Below are positions 46,887-57,383 of a stretch of 64,000 nt of DNA, one piece after another. The position numbers and the translations under genes were made by a program. Each line of letters starts with the position of its first letter. Positions within the stretch are counted from its first letter, which is position 1. The DNA lies in NCBI GenBank assembly GCA_019775845.1, contig JADQAV010000014.1:124001-188000 (forward strand), read 5' to 3'. A model generated the notes under the pieces. The model saw only the letters and a program-made list of their open reading frames with translations. It was not told where the DNA came from and made no database searches. This DNA comes from Myrmaecium sp. VS I D KN 1. Lineage: Eukaryota; Ascomycota; Dothideomycetes; Valsariales; Valsariaceae.

Positions 46887-47425
46887 GGGCGAGATGCTTG
46901 GTGACGATTTGGATATCCCATGTACGGCGAGGACCAGCCAAAAGCTCCGGGTATGAGTTCTGATAACCGCAGTACATGTATGGAGGGTTAATGTAAAGGG
47001 ACGCAAGGATCTGTACAATGCCATCGCTTTCCACTTGGTGTATGGGTATGACTAGAAGGGATTATCAGCAGATCATGTGTCTCTCTTGATGTTATGAGTC
47101 CATGGTTCTTTTCAAAGCGGGATATAAAACTCATCCAACATGCTTCTTTCTCGAGTTATTGTATAAAATTTTATACATTAAAGTATCGACTACTCAGACA
47201 TAGCTACGTTAAAGGGAACTTATTTCTCTGCGTCGCCCCATGCTATTACTAGAAAATCTAGCTCAAGTTAGGGAGTGTACATACAATTTGGTAATAGCAC
47301 GCTTACTTTGACCTAGCTCTTATGAGGTGAAGGCTGAAGGGCGGGTGCGAGTCAGGGTAAGCGAGAAAGCGAAGCTGTCTGAGTCAGCTGTGGCACTAGC
47401 TGTGTGGCTGCGCGCAACCTTTGCG

Positions 47426-47725
47426 TCATGATCGATAACGGTAGGTCACCACAGACTTGGCCAGGTTATCTGGTTCATTCAGGCAGAGGAACTGGATGTC
47501 CTCTGTTCCATGTCCTCTGTTCCTCTTCTCTTCCTTCACCTGAAGGATGCAAGCCGGCTTGAAATTTACTTGACAGCAGGCACAGTGCTCAAACGCTTCT
47601 TGGATCTCCTGTGAATTGGAAGCTTTGGACGCAGACACGATGCAATCGACGATCATGAGGGTGTCCGATCCCTCATTGGAGCAACCCCTGGGTGGACTCG
47701 ATCTTTGGACTGTTCGTATCTCCAT
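47426..47725 (-). CDS. Candidate small hypothetical protein, 99 aa
   Basis: Single ATG-initiated frame of 99 aa with even composition rather than low complexity. It has a Cys-rich middle (HCACCQVNFKPAC) and a charged C-terminal half. No family is recognised. The start codon lies 135 bp from the CSC1-type start on the other strand, so the two would share a very short divergent promoter. It may be a chance frame; I give it low weight. Confidence 0.28.
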   Translation of the reverse strand: MEIRTVQRSSPPRGCSNEGSDTLMIVDCIVSASKASNSQEIQEAFEHCACCQVNFKPACILQVKEEKRNRGHGTEDIQFLCLNEPDNLAKSVVTYRYRS

Positions 47726-47838
47726 TCTCCTTCTTTCCCCCTGCTGGTTGCATTGAGCATGTATCAGACTTGGTCTCTGCGTACATATTGACTATCTTAT
47801 CCCTTGTGCAACTGTTTCTCCACGTTCCCCACTAATAT

Positions 47839-47859
47839 ATGGATCTTCCCAATTCATAG
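47839..47859 (+). promoter_or_regulatory. Six-codon uORF abutting the CSC1-type start codon
   Basis: ATG at 47839 opens MDLPNS and stops at TAG 47857-47859, immediately followed by the main ATG at 47860 in the same frame. If transcribed, ribosomes would have to reinitiate at once or scan past the first ATG. Confidence 0.5.
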
Positions 47860-50572
47860 ATGTCAGAATCCGAGCCCGGTAGCCACAGGGACCAGTCCGG
47901 CTCGCTGAATGCCATAGTATCTACCCTGATACCTGCGCTTGGCTTAGGGCTCCTCTTGTTCGCAGCCTTTATCTTCCTGCGGAGGAGAGAGAAGCGTCTC
48001 TATTCCCCGCGTACCTATTTGGAAACCCTGCAGCAAGAGTGAGCAAAGAATCGAAGTTCCAAGGAAACGCCATTGTTGACTCCTATTAGCGAAAAGACCC
48101 CTGAAGCGCATCAATCGTCGTTCGGTTGGATTCGTGATTTCCGTAATCTGCCCGATTCTTATATCCTGAACCATCATTCCTTAGATGGATATCTCTTCAT
48201 CCGCTTCTTCCGACTGGTTGTGATCGTTTGCTTTGTGGGCTGCTGCATCACATGGCCACTTCTTCTGCCCGTCAATGCCATGGGCGGGAACGGGCTCAAA
48301 CAATTTGATAAATACACGTTTGGAAATGTTAAGAATCAGAACAGCCATTATGTTCACGCAATTGTGGCGTGCCTCTTCCTTGGTAAGCATCCTCCATTTG
48401 ATCCCCGCTTTACCATAATCTGTATTCGAGCAGTGATGGCTAAGCTGACAATAGGCTTCGTGATGTTCTCCATCAACAGGGAGTCGATATATCTGATCAA
48501 CATCCGACAAGCGTTTCTTTTATCTCCACGAAATGCCAGCCGCATCTCTTCGAGGACGGTCCTTTTCACTTCAGTGCCGAGAGAATATCTAAATGAAAAC
48601 TCCCTGAGAGAACTGTTTCCGTTATCGAAGCAGATCTGGTATGCTACTGACTATAGCGAGCTGAGCAAACTAATAAACAAACGGGATGCTACCGCCTTGC
48701 GCCTTGAAGCCGCAGAGATCGAGCTCTTGAGAAAAGCGAATGCCAAGCGCCTCAAGGTGAAGTCAAAGGGTCGTGATCGTACAGACATCCAGGGCGCGCG
48801 GTACCTCGAGGTCTTAGAGCGGCCTACTCATCGTTCAAGGCCAATCATTGGAGAAGAGGTGGACACTATTGATAACGATCGTCGATGGCTTTCCGAACTG
48901 GTCCCGGAGATCGAGAGGTATCAAGCTGTCAAGCAAGAGTCGAAAGATCATTTCCAGGGCGCCGTATTCATTGAGTTCGAAAGCCAAACAGCAGCCCAGG
49001 ACGCCTTCACGATACCAATCTACAACCAACCTAAGGCCATGGATGCTCGACAGATCGGCGTTCAACCAGATGAGGTGATCTGGGAAAATCTGCAGAGGAG
49101 CTCCTGGGAAGTCAGTGTATATGCTACTTTAACCACACTATTAATATGTGCCATGATTGTCTTCTGGGGAATCCCTGTTTCCCTTGTGGGCATATTGTCC
49201 AACATTGATTATCTCGCGGACCGCTTTAGCTTCCTCCGGTGGTTGAAGGATCTGCCGCCTTCGATGCTGGGGCTACTGAAAGGTCTCTTGCCTACGGTAC
49301 TTCTATCAGCATTGCTGTCGCTTGTGCCTATCGTCTTCCGATGTAAGTTGCACTCTACAAATTCAATAATCGTCATGCAACTAACACCAAGCAGATTTGG
49401 CTGTTAAGTCAGGTAGAGTGACCTTATCGCAGGTTGAACTCCAAATCCAGGCTTGGTACTTCGCCTTCTATTTTATCCAGGTCTTTCTGATTACGACCTT
49501 CACCTCCGGGGCAACTACTGTCGTGAACCAGATCGCTTCCAATCCCACGTCGGTCATGGATCTGCTCGCGCAGAACCTCCCTCGGGCCTCGAACTTCTAC
49601 TTGTCGTATTTTGTATATTATGGGCTCATCATGAGTTCGACAACGCTGGTTAACCTTCCTGAGTTCTTCAACCTCAAAGTGCTGGGAAGGCTTACTGCTT
49701 CAAGCCCTCGAAAACTTTTCGATTTACAAGTATCTCTTCCTTCAGCAAGCTGGGGTTCCGAGTATCCGAAGTGGGTCAACCTCGCTGTGATTGCGATCAG
49801 TTATTCTTGCATCGCACCACTTGTGCTGGGATTCGCTACTATTGGCTTTAGCCTCTTATATCTCGCATACCGATACAACTTTCTCTACGTCTATGGCGCT
49901 GTGGTTGATACTAAAGGAGCTGCATACCAAAAAGCCCTGCAGCAAATGACAGTAGGGGTTTATGTTGCGGAGTTATGTCTGATCGGCCTCTTCTCGCTCG
50001 GCATCAAAAGCAAGCTCTCCGCGGGACCCTCACTCATCATGGTCGTCTTCCTGCTCTTTACCGCTTTCTATCACGTATCCACCAAGAGAGCCGTCGAACC
50101 TTTGGTTAAGCGGCTTCCCCACAACCTATTGGTTGAGAGCGAAGAGCCCTACACAGACGAATTTGATGCCGCCGAGAACGGAGACGGCCATCGTGCAGAA
50201 CGGATCAACAACATACAGGCCCTTGCTGGAGGCGTTTCTAAGCCATCTTTATGGAGACGGCTGGTATTCCCTCAGTGTCAATCAGCAGCCAATTTGGCAG
50301 CCTCCCTTCACCCGTCCCTCCACCACCCATTGCCCCCTTATCCTGAGGACGTCGCCCGGAAGGCATTCTGGAACCCTGCGATTACCTCCCGACCCCCGAA
50401 GCTATGGATTCCTCGGGATGAACTGGGGATTAGCAAGAAGGAAATCGAGGCTACGGGCAAGATCCTACCGATCACGGATAAAGGCGCTCGGTTGAATGAG
50501 AAGAATGAGGTCGTGCTGGAGGGGAATAGTCTGAAAGATGCACCGATTTGGGAGGAAAAGATCATCTACTAG
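47860..50572 (+). CDS. CSC1/OSCA/TMEM63-family osmosensitive cation channel
   Basis: Multi-spanning membrane protein of the calcium-permeable stress-gated channel family (RSN1/DUF221). Exons are 47860-48038, 48090-48382, 48455-49342 and 49395-50572 with introns of 51, 72 and 52 nt, giving 845 aa. An N-terminal TM segment (LIPALGLGLLLFAAFIF, ~22-40) precedes the RTYLETLQQ block. Two more TM segments follow (VVIVCFVGCCITWPLLLPVN and the FVMFSIN region). Then comes the large cytosolic loop, with LFTSVP, a charged coil and the GAVFIEFESQTAAQDAF strand typical of the loop's RRM-like fold. The C-terminal half carries the remaining channel helices, including the SGATTVVNQIASNP, LVNLPEFFNLKVLGR and YRYNFLYVYG signatures. 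The tail after ~residue 750 is hydrophilic. Paralogues are common in fungi, so I give no specific symbol. Confidence 0.92.
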
Positions 50573-51275
50573 ATCTGTGTACACGGAAACTATCTGAGTA
50601 TGAATAAAAGTACTATATGCGTTCTCCAAACATGTTTAGCACCGTCTCCATTTCCCTTCGGCTTGACCCATAAGGCTGAACGGACATTGTCGGCGTTAGG
50701 CACCAAGCGTGCCAAGCCTTTCGTTATGATCTCGCAACTCTCGGAAAGCTCACCACGAATGAGCTCCATACCTAGTTCACGATCATTCCCTTAAGGCTGA
50801 CAATCGCGTCGTTATCCTTTGAGAACACGGTGGCCGTGCATATAGCTCGTCACCCTCCCTTCTTGTATTCATTGCCCCTAGTTTAATGTTTCATACCCAG
50901 CAAAGGCAAACATTGTCAGCTCCATCCTGCATGAACCCCTTCATACACATCTTCTACCTGCACCGAAAATTTACCTGAAGGCTTCGAATCCGGACTGGAG
51001 CTTTGAATATACTGAAACTGCAAGCACGTTTTGCATCGGGGCTCGTCCGTAGAACGTAGAGTAGTGAAGCGCAGATGGTCATGCAAGCGCCGAGGCAGTG
51101 AACTTGGTATCCTCGTCTTCACCCTTACTATGGTCACAAGCCTCTCCAATGGACATGAGCAATAGCTGGAGTGTCAAATCCCTTGATTATAGATCTATAA
51201 GGACCTCAACCAAGCTTGGGAAACGCTTGGATCGCCGCACGCTGCAGGAGCGAAACGTCGCGGCCGCTTGACACC
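50573..51275. other. Intergenic region, CSC1-type gene to 2EXR-like gene
   Basis: About 700 bp. The CSC1-type 3' UTR (AATAAAAG at about 50604) and the promoter of the next gene are expected here. No other feature is seen. Confidence 0.45.
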
Positions 51276-52827
51276 ATGGCTCTGAACTGGGTTAATCATA
51301 CCGTCGCCTCTTCTCCGCCCGTTCTGGCACCATCTGACTTCTGCGAGACAAAAGGAGACAGGATTCTGGAGTATCTCATTGGCGTTAAGTTTCTGCTCCT
51401 CATCCGGAACCCTCTCCCGCCGGCTTTGCTCGAACAAATCCAGGCCTTCCCGGCGACGAAGACATGCGATATCCTGCAGGCAGCGATATGGTCGGGTGAA
51501 TATATGGATACAGAGTGGGTCACTGCCTATTTCGAATGCTGCCAGGAGGTGTCCTGGCGCATGCTGGGGTACCCACGCGCGTGTCTCGTTGGCTGGCGGA
51601 TGCTGAAAGACAGTGCCGCCGTGGATGCCCTGAGGGTACCAGCAGACGTGCAACAGAATGCGAGCTCCCCTTTGGATGACCCAAGGCTCCCCTCGTTCGA
51701 GTATAGGGGAACGAACTTTATGAACCTGCCGAACCACATACGAAAGAAGATATATGGCTATCTACTCACCTGCGGCAAGATCTTGGTCGGAGATTGGGAT
51801 CCGGCCTTCGGTGCTTCCAAGGCTCGTTTGAGAACGGTTTACTCATATCGCGGTGGCCTTGAACAGACGACGTACCTGGTGAAGTCGGGATGCAAGACCA
51901 AGCTGTACCCTCATATCATGGCGGCCAACAAGCTGTTGCACCAGGAAGCATCAGCTGTCTTCTACGGAGAGAACGTCTTCGAGTTCAGAGGTGAGTTCTT
52001 TGACGGCACGACGCCGCGACTGCCGACATGGTTAACAGTGCATTGCAGGTACAGCAGAAGGCGCCCTAGCCTTCATCCACGACCGATCCCCGGCTCTCCA
52101 GCTCATCAAGAGCGTCGAGATCACATTCGCAACCGACCCGTGGGCCCACTTCAAGGGCTCCTACAATCTCACCTCCAGCCTCCCTCCTCCGCCTCGGACC
52201 TCCATGGCCGCATGGCGACGTCTCTTCAACGCCTTCGTCCACACCGGCTCCGGTCTCCGTCAGCTCACCCTGCACGTCGACGAAGATTTCTGGCACCAGT
52301 CCCCCTGGGCATCCGGGCCTGGCCCCGTCCTCACCACCCCGCGACTCTGCGAGCTCAAAGAGCGCGCTGCCGCCACCGCGGCGTCGTCCGGTTGCCGAGC
52401 GCCCTCGCCGTCCCCGGAGGACGCAGACGGGCGGCGCAACTTCCTCCAGCACGTGGCACGGCTCTCGGGCGTCCAACTCGGACTCACGATCGCCGGGGCC
52501 GCCGGCGACCCGCCCCGGGAACGCTTCGTGGCCGAGCTGCGCGACACCCTCCAGGCCGAGGCCGAAGCACGGCCCTGGCTCGCCGCGGACGAGGTGCCCG
52601 GCTGCAGCTGCGGCGGCCGTCGCGAGCTCACCAGCTGCTGCCTCTGGGACCGGGAGGGTCGGGGCATGGAGGGTGTCGTGAAGACCGCGGCCGTGGAGCG
52701 GTATGAGGAGCGCCTCAGAAGGAGGGAGAGGGCGCCTCGGGCGACGGTGCCGTTGCATTCGCAGCACCAGCAGCACCAGCAGCCGAGGAAGGTGCGGGTG
52801 TGGAATTCGACGAGCATTATGGGCTGA
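51276..52827 (+). CDS. 2EXR / F-box-like fungal protein, function unknown
   Basis: Two exons (51276-51990, 52049-52827; 58-nt intron) give 497 aa. From about residue 150, FMNLPNHIRKKIYGYLL followed ~60 residues later by LLHQEASAVFYGENVFEF is the F-box-like 2EXR pattern seen in very many Pezizomycotina proteins of unknown role, some of which may be substrate receptors for SCF ubiquitin ligases. The N-terminal 130 aa are helical and divergent. The C-terminal exon is much more GC-rich than the first and ends in an Arg/Gln/His-rich tail, with a CSCGGRR...CC cluster that could bind metal. ATG 51276 has a good context (ACACCATGG). The family tends to evolve fast; no specific function is claimed. 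Confidence 0.82.
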
Positions 52828-54479
52828 GAGACGATGTGATGAGATGCTATCCACCTGACCACACTCACTTCCACTGATATACTGGTCATCCTGCCGCCGC
52901 CGCCGCTATTTCCCGACATCGTCCGCACTGGAGAAACGAAGTCACAAGCCACCAGTCAAACAACGAGCAAATGCAGAGTCTCCAACGGCACAAGAGGGCG
53001 GTAAAAAACGTGGTATCTCGAACTTTCAACTGGCATAACTCGAACAAGACAACATAAGAGAAAGGAAACACGGCTGGGAAGAAGATTAGAGACAATCCCA
53101 TACCCACATCTCTCACGTACTTCTTGCATCCCTCCTCTACCACGTCCACGCGCGCTTCAACAACGATCCGGACCACGACGTCATCCCCGCCATAGCAGTC
53201 CTCCATGCTTCCGAACTGCAGCAGCGACACCGCCACGCATCTGCTCCGATGTACATCTATACATCCATCCCCTGTCGCCGAACAGACGGAACGGGATGAA
53301 AAACCAAGGAGAGCACAAAAAGAAGAACAGAAAGAAGCAAAACAACAACCGCCTAACAAGAAAGCAAGAAGGAATTATAAGAGGAGTATAGAAAAACCAG
53401 GGATGCGTATAGAGCTGATAGGAGACGAGGGGATTTATACCAAGGAATGGATGGAGAAACGTCAGAGGGTCAAGATGCAAGGAAAAGCAATCAAGAAAAC
53501 AACAGACGAGGGGGGATTTAAGAAAGATAGAAAATTCAGCATTATTGTTTTCTTGGAGGGGGAGAGGGGCGCGCTGGAATTCCTCTACACAAGACAAATC
53601 ACAGAAACGGCGAACCCATCCCGATCCACGCACAACAAAAACAGAATGGATAAAATTATACGAACGAGGTCGCTGAGGGTAGAAGAGGAATCCTCTTCTG
53701 TTCCTCTTTTCGCCAAATCACAAAATAGGAAAACGGTGACAAAAATAGCAAAAAAGAAACCAGATGGAGGATAACTATCCGTCTCCTCCCCTCCCGAAGA
53801 CTGAAAAGGCAAAGATACACATAAGAAAGGAATGAGAAAATAAAAGAGGTGAGGAGGGTGAGAACGTAGAAAATGTTCGACCGGAAAGATGTCAAAACAA
53901 GGGAGAGGCTGTATCTATATGTGAGAATGATCTACGCCTTCCAACCGAAAAAGGAAACGTCCACCTCAGCGTGTCCCCCTGAGACTCTAGAAGGGGGTTT
54001 CGAGATGGCGAGAGAATAGAGAAGAACATGTCTATCGAGACATGGAGAGTCGGCGGCGGTGTTGGACGGCGAAAATAAAAAGATGTAAAACGTTATCGAG
54101 GGCCGGGGATAAAACTGTCGTTTGCACAAGGGGAGAAAAAGAAAGAAATGGTATATGATGTGCAACGGCGATCGAGAAAGAGTGACACCGGACGGCTGTG
54201 GTAAAAGAATGGATCGTGTGTGGTGAGAAGCCGTTAAAAGAACACCGCCTGAATGTGTGTGTGGAGAACCCCTGCCCACCCGGAAATGTAGTCTTTTGTG
54301 GTAGCTTGTCACATAGGGAAAAGATGATTCTTTTGCTCTGCGCTGAGGTCAGCGGTCAGAGTAGTCCGGGTGTTCCCGCAGTTCTATCGGCTCGCCTCCG
54401 CCATGTTTCATGTGGAGTAGCGATAGCTGCGTGGCCCAATGTCGAAGGTCAAAGACCGCCGGATGGGCAGGGCGAACCT
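52828..54479. other. Convergent intergenic region, 2EXR-like / DENN genes
   Basis: About 1.65 kb between two 3' ends, A-rich on the plus strand (T-rich on the DENN-gene strand), presumably long 3' UTRs. The 53205-53774 plus-strand ORF is Lys/Arg/Glu-rich because of the A/G-rich base composition and is not supported as a gene. Confidence 0.5.
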
Positions 54480-57383
54480 TCAGGCGCCAACCCGTGGTGT
54501 CGCGTCCGCGGGACGGCGCATACCCTGCGCGAACTTCTGGACGGGGACTTCGTGCTGAATCTCGGAGACACGGTTGTCCTCGAGATACTCATCGTCATCC
54601 TCGACGATTTTCGTGGGCACATCACGCTCCGAGTCACGGTGGTAGTGCTGGAGGCTGTTGCGCTCGGGAGTCGTGCTCGCGCTGGTAATGCTCATGCTTG
54701 TGCTTGAGCGGTTGTGAACCAGGTCAGGAGTTGGCGGAATGCTGCTGACGCGCTCCGGACGAAGGTAGCTGTCACGGTGGTCGCCGAACTCGCTGCCATG
54801 GGTGCTCACAGTGCGAGTGTCATCAGAGATTCCAGAAAACCGGCGGGACTTGTCGCTAATGCTCACGTTGTCATCCTCGCTGTCGGCACGCTGGGCAAGC
54901 TGGAGCCCCTCCACCGCGGCGGCGCATTGTTCGGAGATGTTGCGGATGATGTATGCAATGGCATCAGTCTTATCCCGGAGATGACGGTCTGCAACATCAG
55001 GGATGCTCATCTGAGACATGCGCTTACGGGAGATGGGGCTGCCGAGGTGTCGACCTTCCATTTCGCGAGACACATTCTCGCTTTCAAACCGCCTTCCATC
55101 AGCGGCGCTAGCTCTGCTATGCGCGCGCGAACTGCTACGAGAGTTGACCCCAGATCCGCCGCGGATGGTGCTGGATTCGGAAGTGTCTTTGGGATCAAGG
55201 TCCTCTTCAGTCTCCTCGGGAACGTCCTCGAAACCCTGCTCAATATGCTCGGATATGGGCGGGGCCTCGGCGAGCGACTTCACGATGTGTTCCATGTGGT
55301 GGGCCTGGCCATCGATCAATGCGCGTAGATGGAGAACGACACGCTGGGCCTCGTCTCTCTGGCGCATGATAGTGGCATTGGTATGCTCCAGCGCCGCGAT
55401 GTCCTTCTGGTTGCGCTTCCTCTCACGTTCAAGTTCTTCAGCAATCTCCTGCTGGAGGACCAGAGCCTCCAAGGCATCATCGCGTTGCTTCTCCGTCCCA
55501 GAAAGACGAACCGTAAGGCGAGCGGCATCATCCTTTTGCTGGTCGATAAGTGCAGTGAGGCGGCGGTTCTCACGCTTGTGGTTCTCGATCTTGACCTTGA
55601 GCTCTTGCGTTTCTTTGGTGAGCTGCTCAGCGAAGGCCTGGAACTTGAGGAACTGCTGTTTCCAGCTTTCGAGCTCCTCGACGAGGAAGTTGTTCCGTTT
55701 GGTAACCTTGGTGAGTTCGGTGTCCATCCTGCTCTTGAGGTTGATAAAATTTTGCCACGCCTCCATTGCATCACGGGAGTATTGGTTGCGCTCGCGAACA
55801 AGCTCGTTCAAGTGTCTCATAGACACCTTGGTCATCAAAGGCTTCTTCACTGATCCGCCAAAGATGGCCTTGACACCAGTGTTGCGTCCCTGAACAAACG
55901 TTAGTCGGAGTTTCTGCGTTTGTTTTCACTCGCAGACTTACCAGTTTATCGCAAACATGGTCCATCACGTTCATCACGGCGTCCTGATTCCACCAGTCGG
56001 GATCCTGCACACTCTCGACCTCACCACGCATGACAATGATTTGTCCAGCCGGGATCAGCTTGCCCCCGCCATAAGCGGAACGAAGATGCTGAGGCACGCC
56101 AGAAGGTGTGACCTCACGATTCAGCGCTTGAGTCAAGCGGTTGATCATTTTAGTCCTCTGTCCAGGCGTCAGAGCCGTAGGGGGGCTTGAGGTCAGGACA
56201 AAATTGCGATCAAGGTCAACAACCAGGGCATCCGACGGAGCGGTAAAGAGTGTGCGGCATTCCGCAGTAACACCGAGTATATACGGACCGGGCTCTTCCA
56301 CGAGATCGTGAATGTGGCGAGCATGGACGACAGGCACGTAAAGACCGCTCCACTCGTAAACACGAACACAGAACCGTACTGTCTCCGCTGCCACTGTCAG
56401 CATGGCCGGGTAGTGGGAAACGAAGATGATACGGCGAGTAGGCGAAACCGCAGCCTCGATAACGCCGACGATATTAGGAATGGACAAGCAGCAGAAGAGC
56501 GGCCACAAGTGGAAGTTCTGGAAGCCTGTGGGTGACGACGGGAACTGGTAGCACAGAGCGTAATCCTTCATGTCAATCCTCACGAGGTCGTTTAGCCTCG
56601 GTGCCGGGAAACTCAGAATGCGGGAGACCTCCTCGGCGTGGAAAAGGTTGGTAGCCTTGTTCCAGTGGATCCACATGCCACGGAGGTAGTCGCCAAGTAG
56701 GTTGTACAACGGGTACCTCGAAAGGAAACTCAAGCAGTACGGGATCCAATAGGTCTCATCGGGGTTTTCGTAGAAGTCCGGCTCCGTGCGTTTCCGCAGG
56801 TCCCGGATAGTCTCAGCCCTCTTCTCGTCCGCCCTCGACCACACTCTCAGCGCAATGCCGTAAAGAGTGTGAGCTGAGTCTTGCTGCAAAACAAAGGCGT
56901 GGTGAACACAGTGTGGCTGGCTCTTGCCTGTGCAGATCTCAACATCATGGGGGAAGCACGCCTGCGCTAGTCAGTACACAAGAGCTGAGACATTTGTGCG
57001 ACGTCGGTACTTACCCGCATGGCAGCGTGAAGAGAACGTGCGATCTCATTGTCCTGCTCAAGCCTCGGGCTGCTACCCAGAATCTCCGGCAGCCAGAATG
57101 TCCCAACAGCGCCCTTCATATGGGCAATTTTGCCCTGAGCTGGGGCGGGAGCTTTGGCCCATTGCGACGGCTCCCGACCGACACCGCATACCATGTATGC
57201 GTGGGTCAGCGTTTTTGGTGCGCGTGAACCTTGAGACTTCACGTTCAGAGTCGATGGGAGAGGCTGCGTAATCCGTGAGTGAAGAGAGGAGGTCCTGCTG
57301 GGAATGAACAGGCTGTTGTCGCCTTGGTCCCTTGTCGGCGGGCGTTGGGCGGTGCCCGGTCGGGTTGTGAATGAGGGTGCCAT
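54480..57383 (-). CDS. DENN-domain (AEX-3) protein with coiled coil
   Basis: DENN proteins usually act as exchange factors for Rab GTPases in vesicle traffic. Exons (minus strand) are 57383-57015, 56961-55942 and 55889-54480; the introns are 53 and 52 nt, the second with a CTAAC branch point. Total 932 aa. A disordered Ser/Pro head leads to the upstream DENN part (LPEILGSSPRLEQDNEIA, then HHAFVLQQDSAHTLYGIALRVW). The central DENN block has HLWPLFCCLSIPNIVGVIEA, then RRIIFVSHYPAMLT, then LGVTAECRTLF, and the domain ends near residue 463. A coiled coil runs from ~500 to ~660 (SRMDTELTKVTKRNNFLVEE onward), followed by a Ser-rich regulatory tail. A TTTTGCAG just upstream of QDSAHT mimics an acceptor, but using it would delete the conserved HHAFVL strand, so I rejected it. 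Confidence 0.9.

Larger units (their letters stand above)
46887..47859. other. Intergenic region upstream of the CSC1-type gene
   Basis: Mostly unique sequence with an AT-rich patch (TATAAAATTTTATACATTAAAG near 47162). It contains one candidate small minus-strand ORF (separate entry) and a short uORF at 47839 (separate entry). Confidence 0.45.

Noticed and set aside
53205-53774. 189-codon Lys/Glu-rich ORF after the 2EXR-like gene
   Set aside because: A/G-rich 3' UTR composition; no domain or splice context.
56885-56895. Alternative splice acceptor TTTTGCAG in the DENN gene
   Set aside because: Using it would remove the conserved HHAFVL strand of the DENN domain; the upstream acceptor at 56962 keeps the family sequence.
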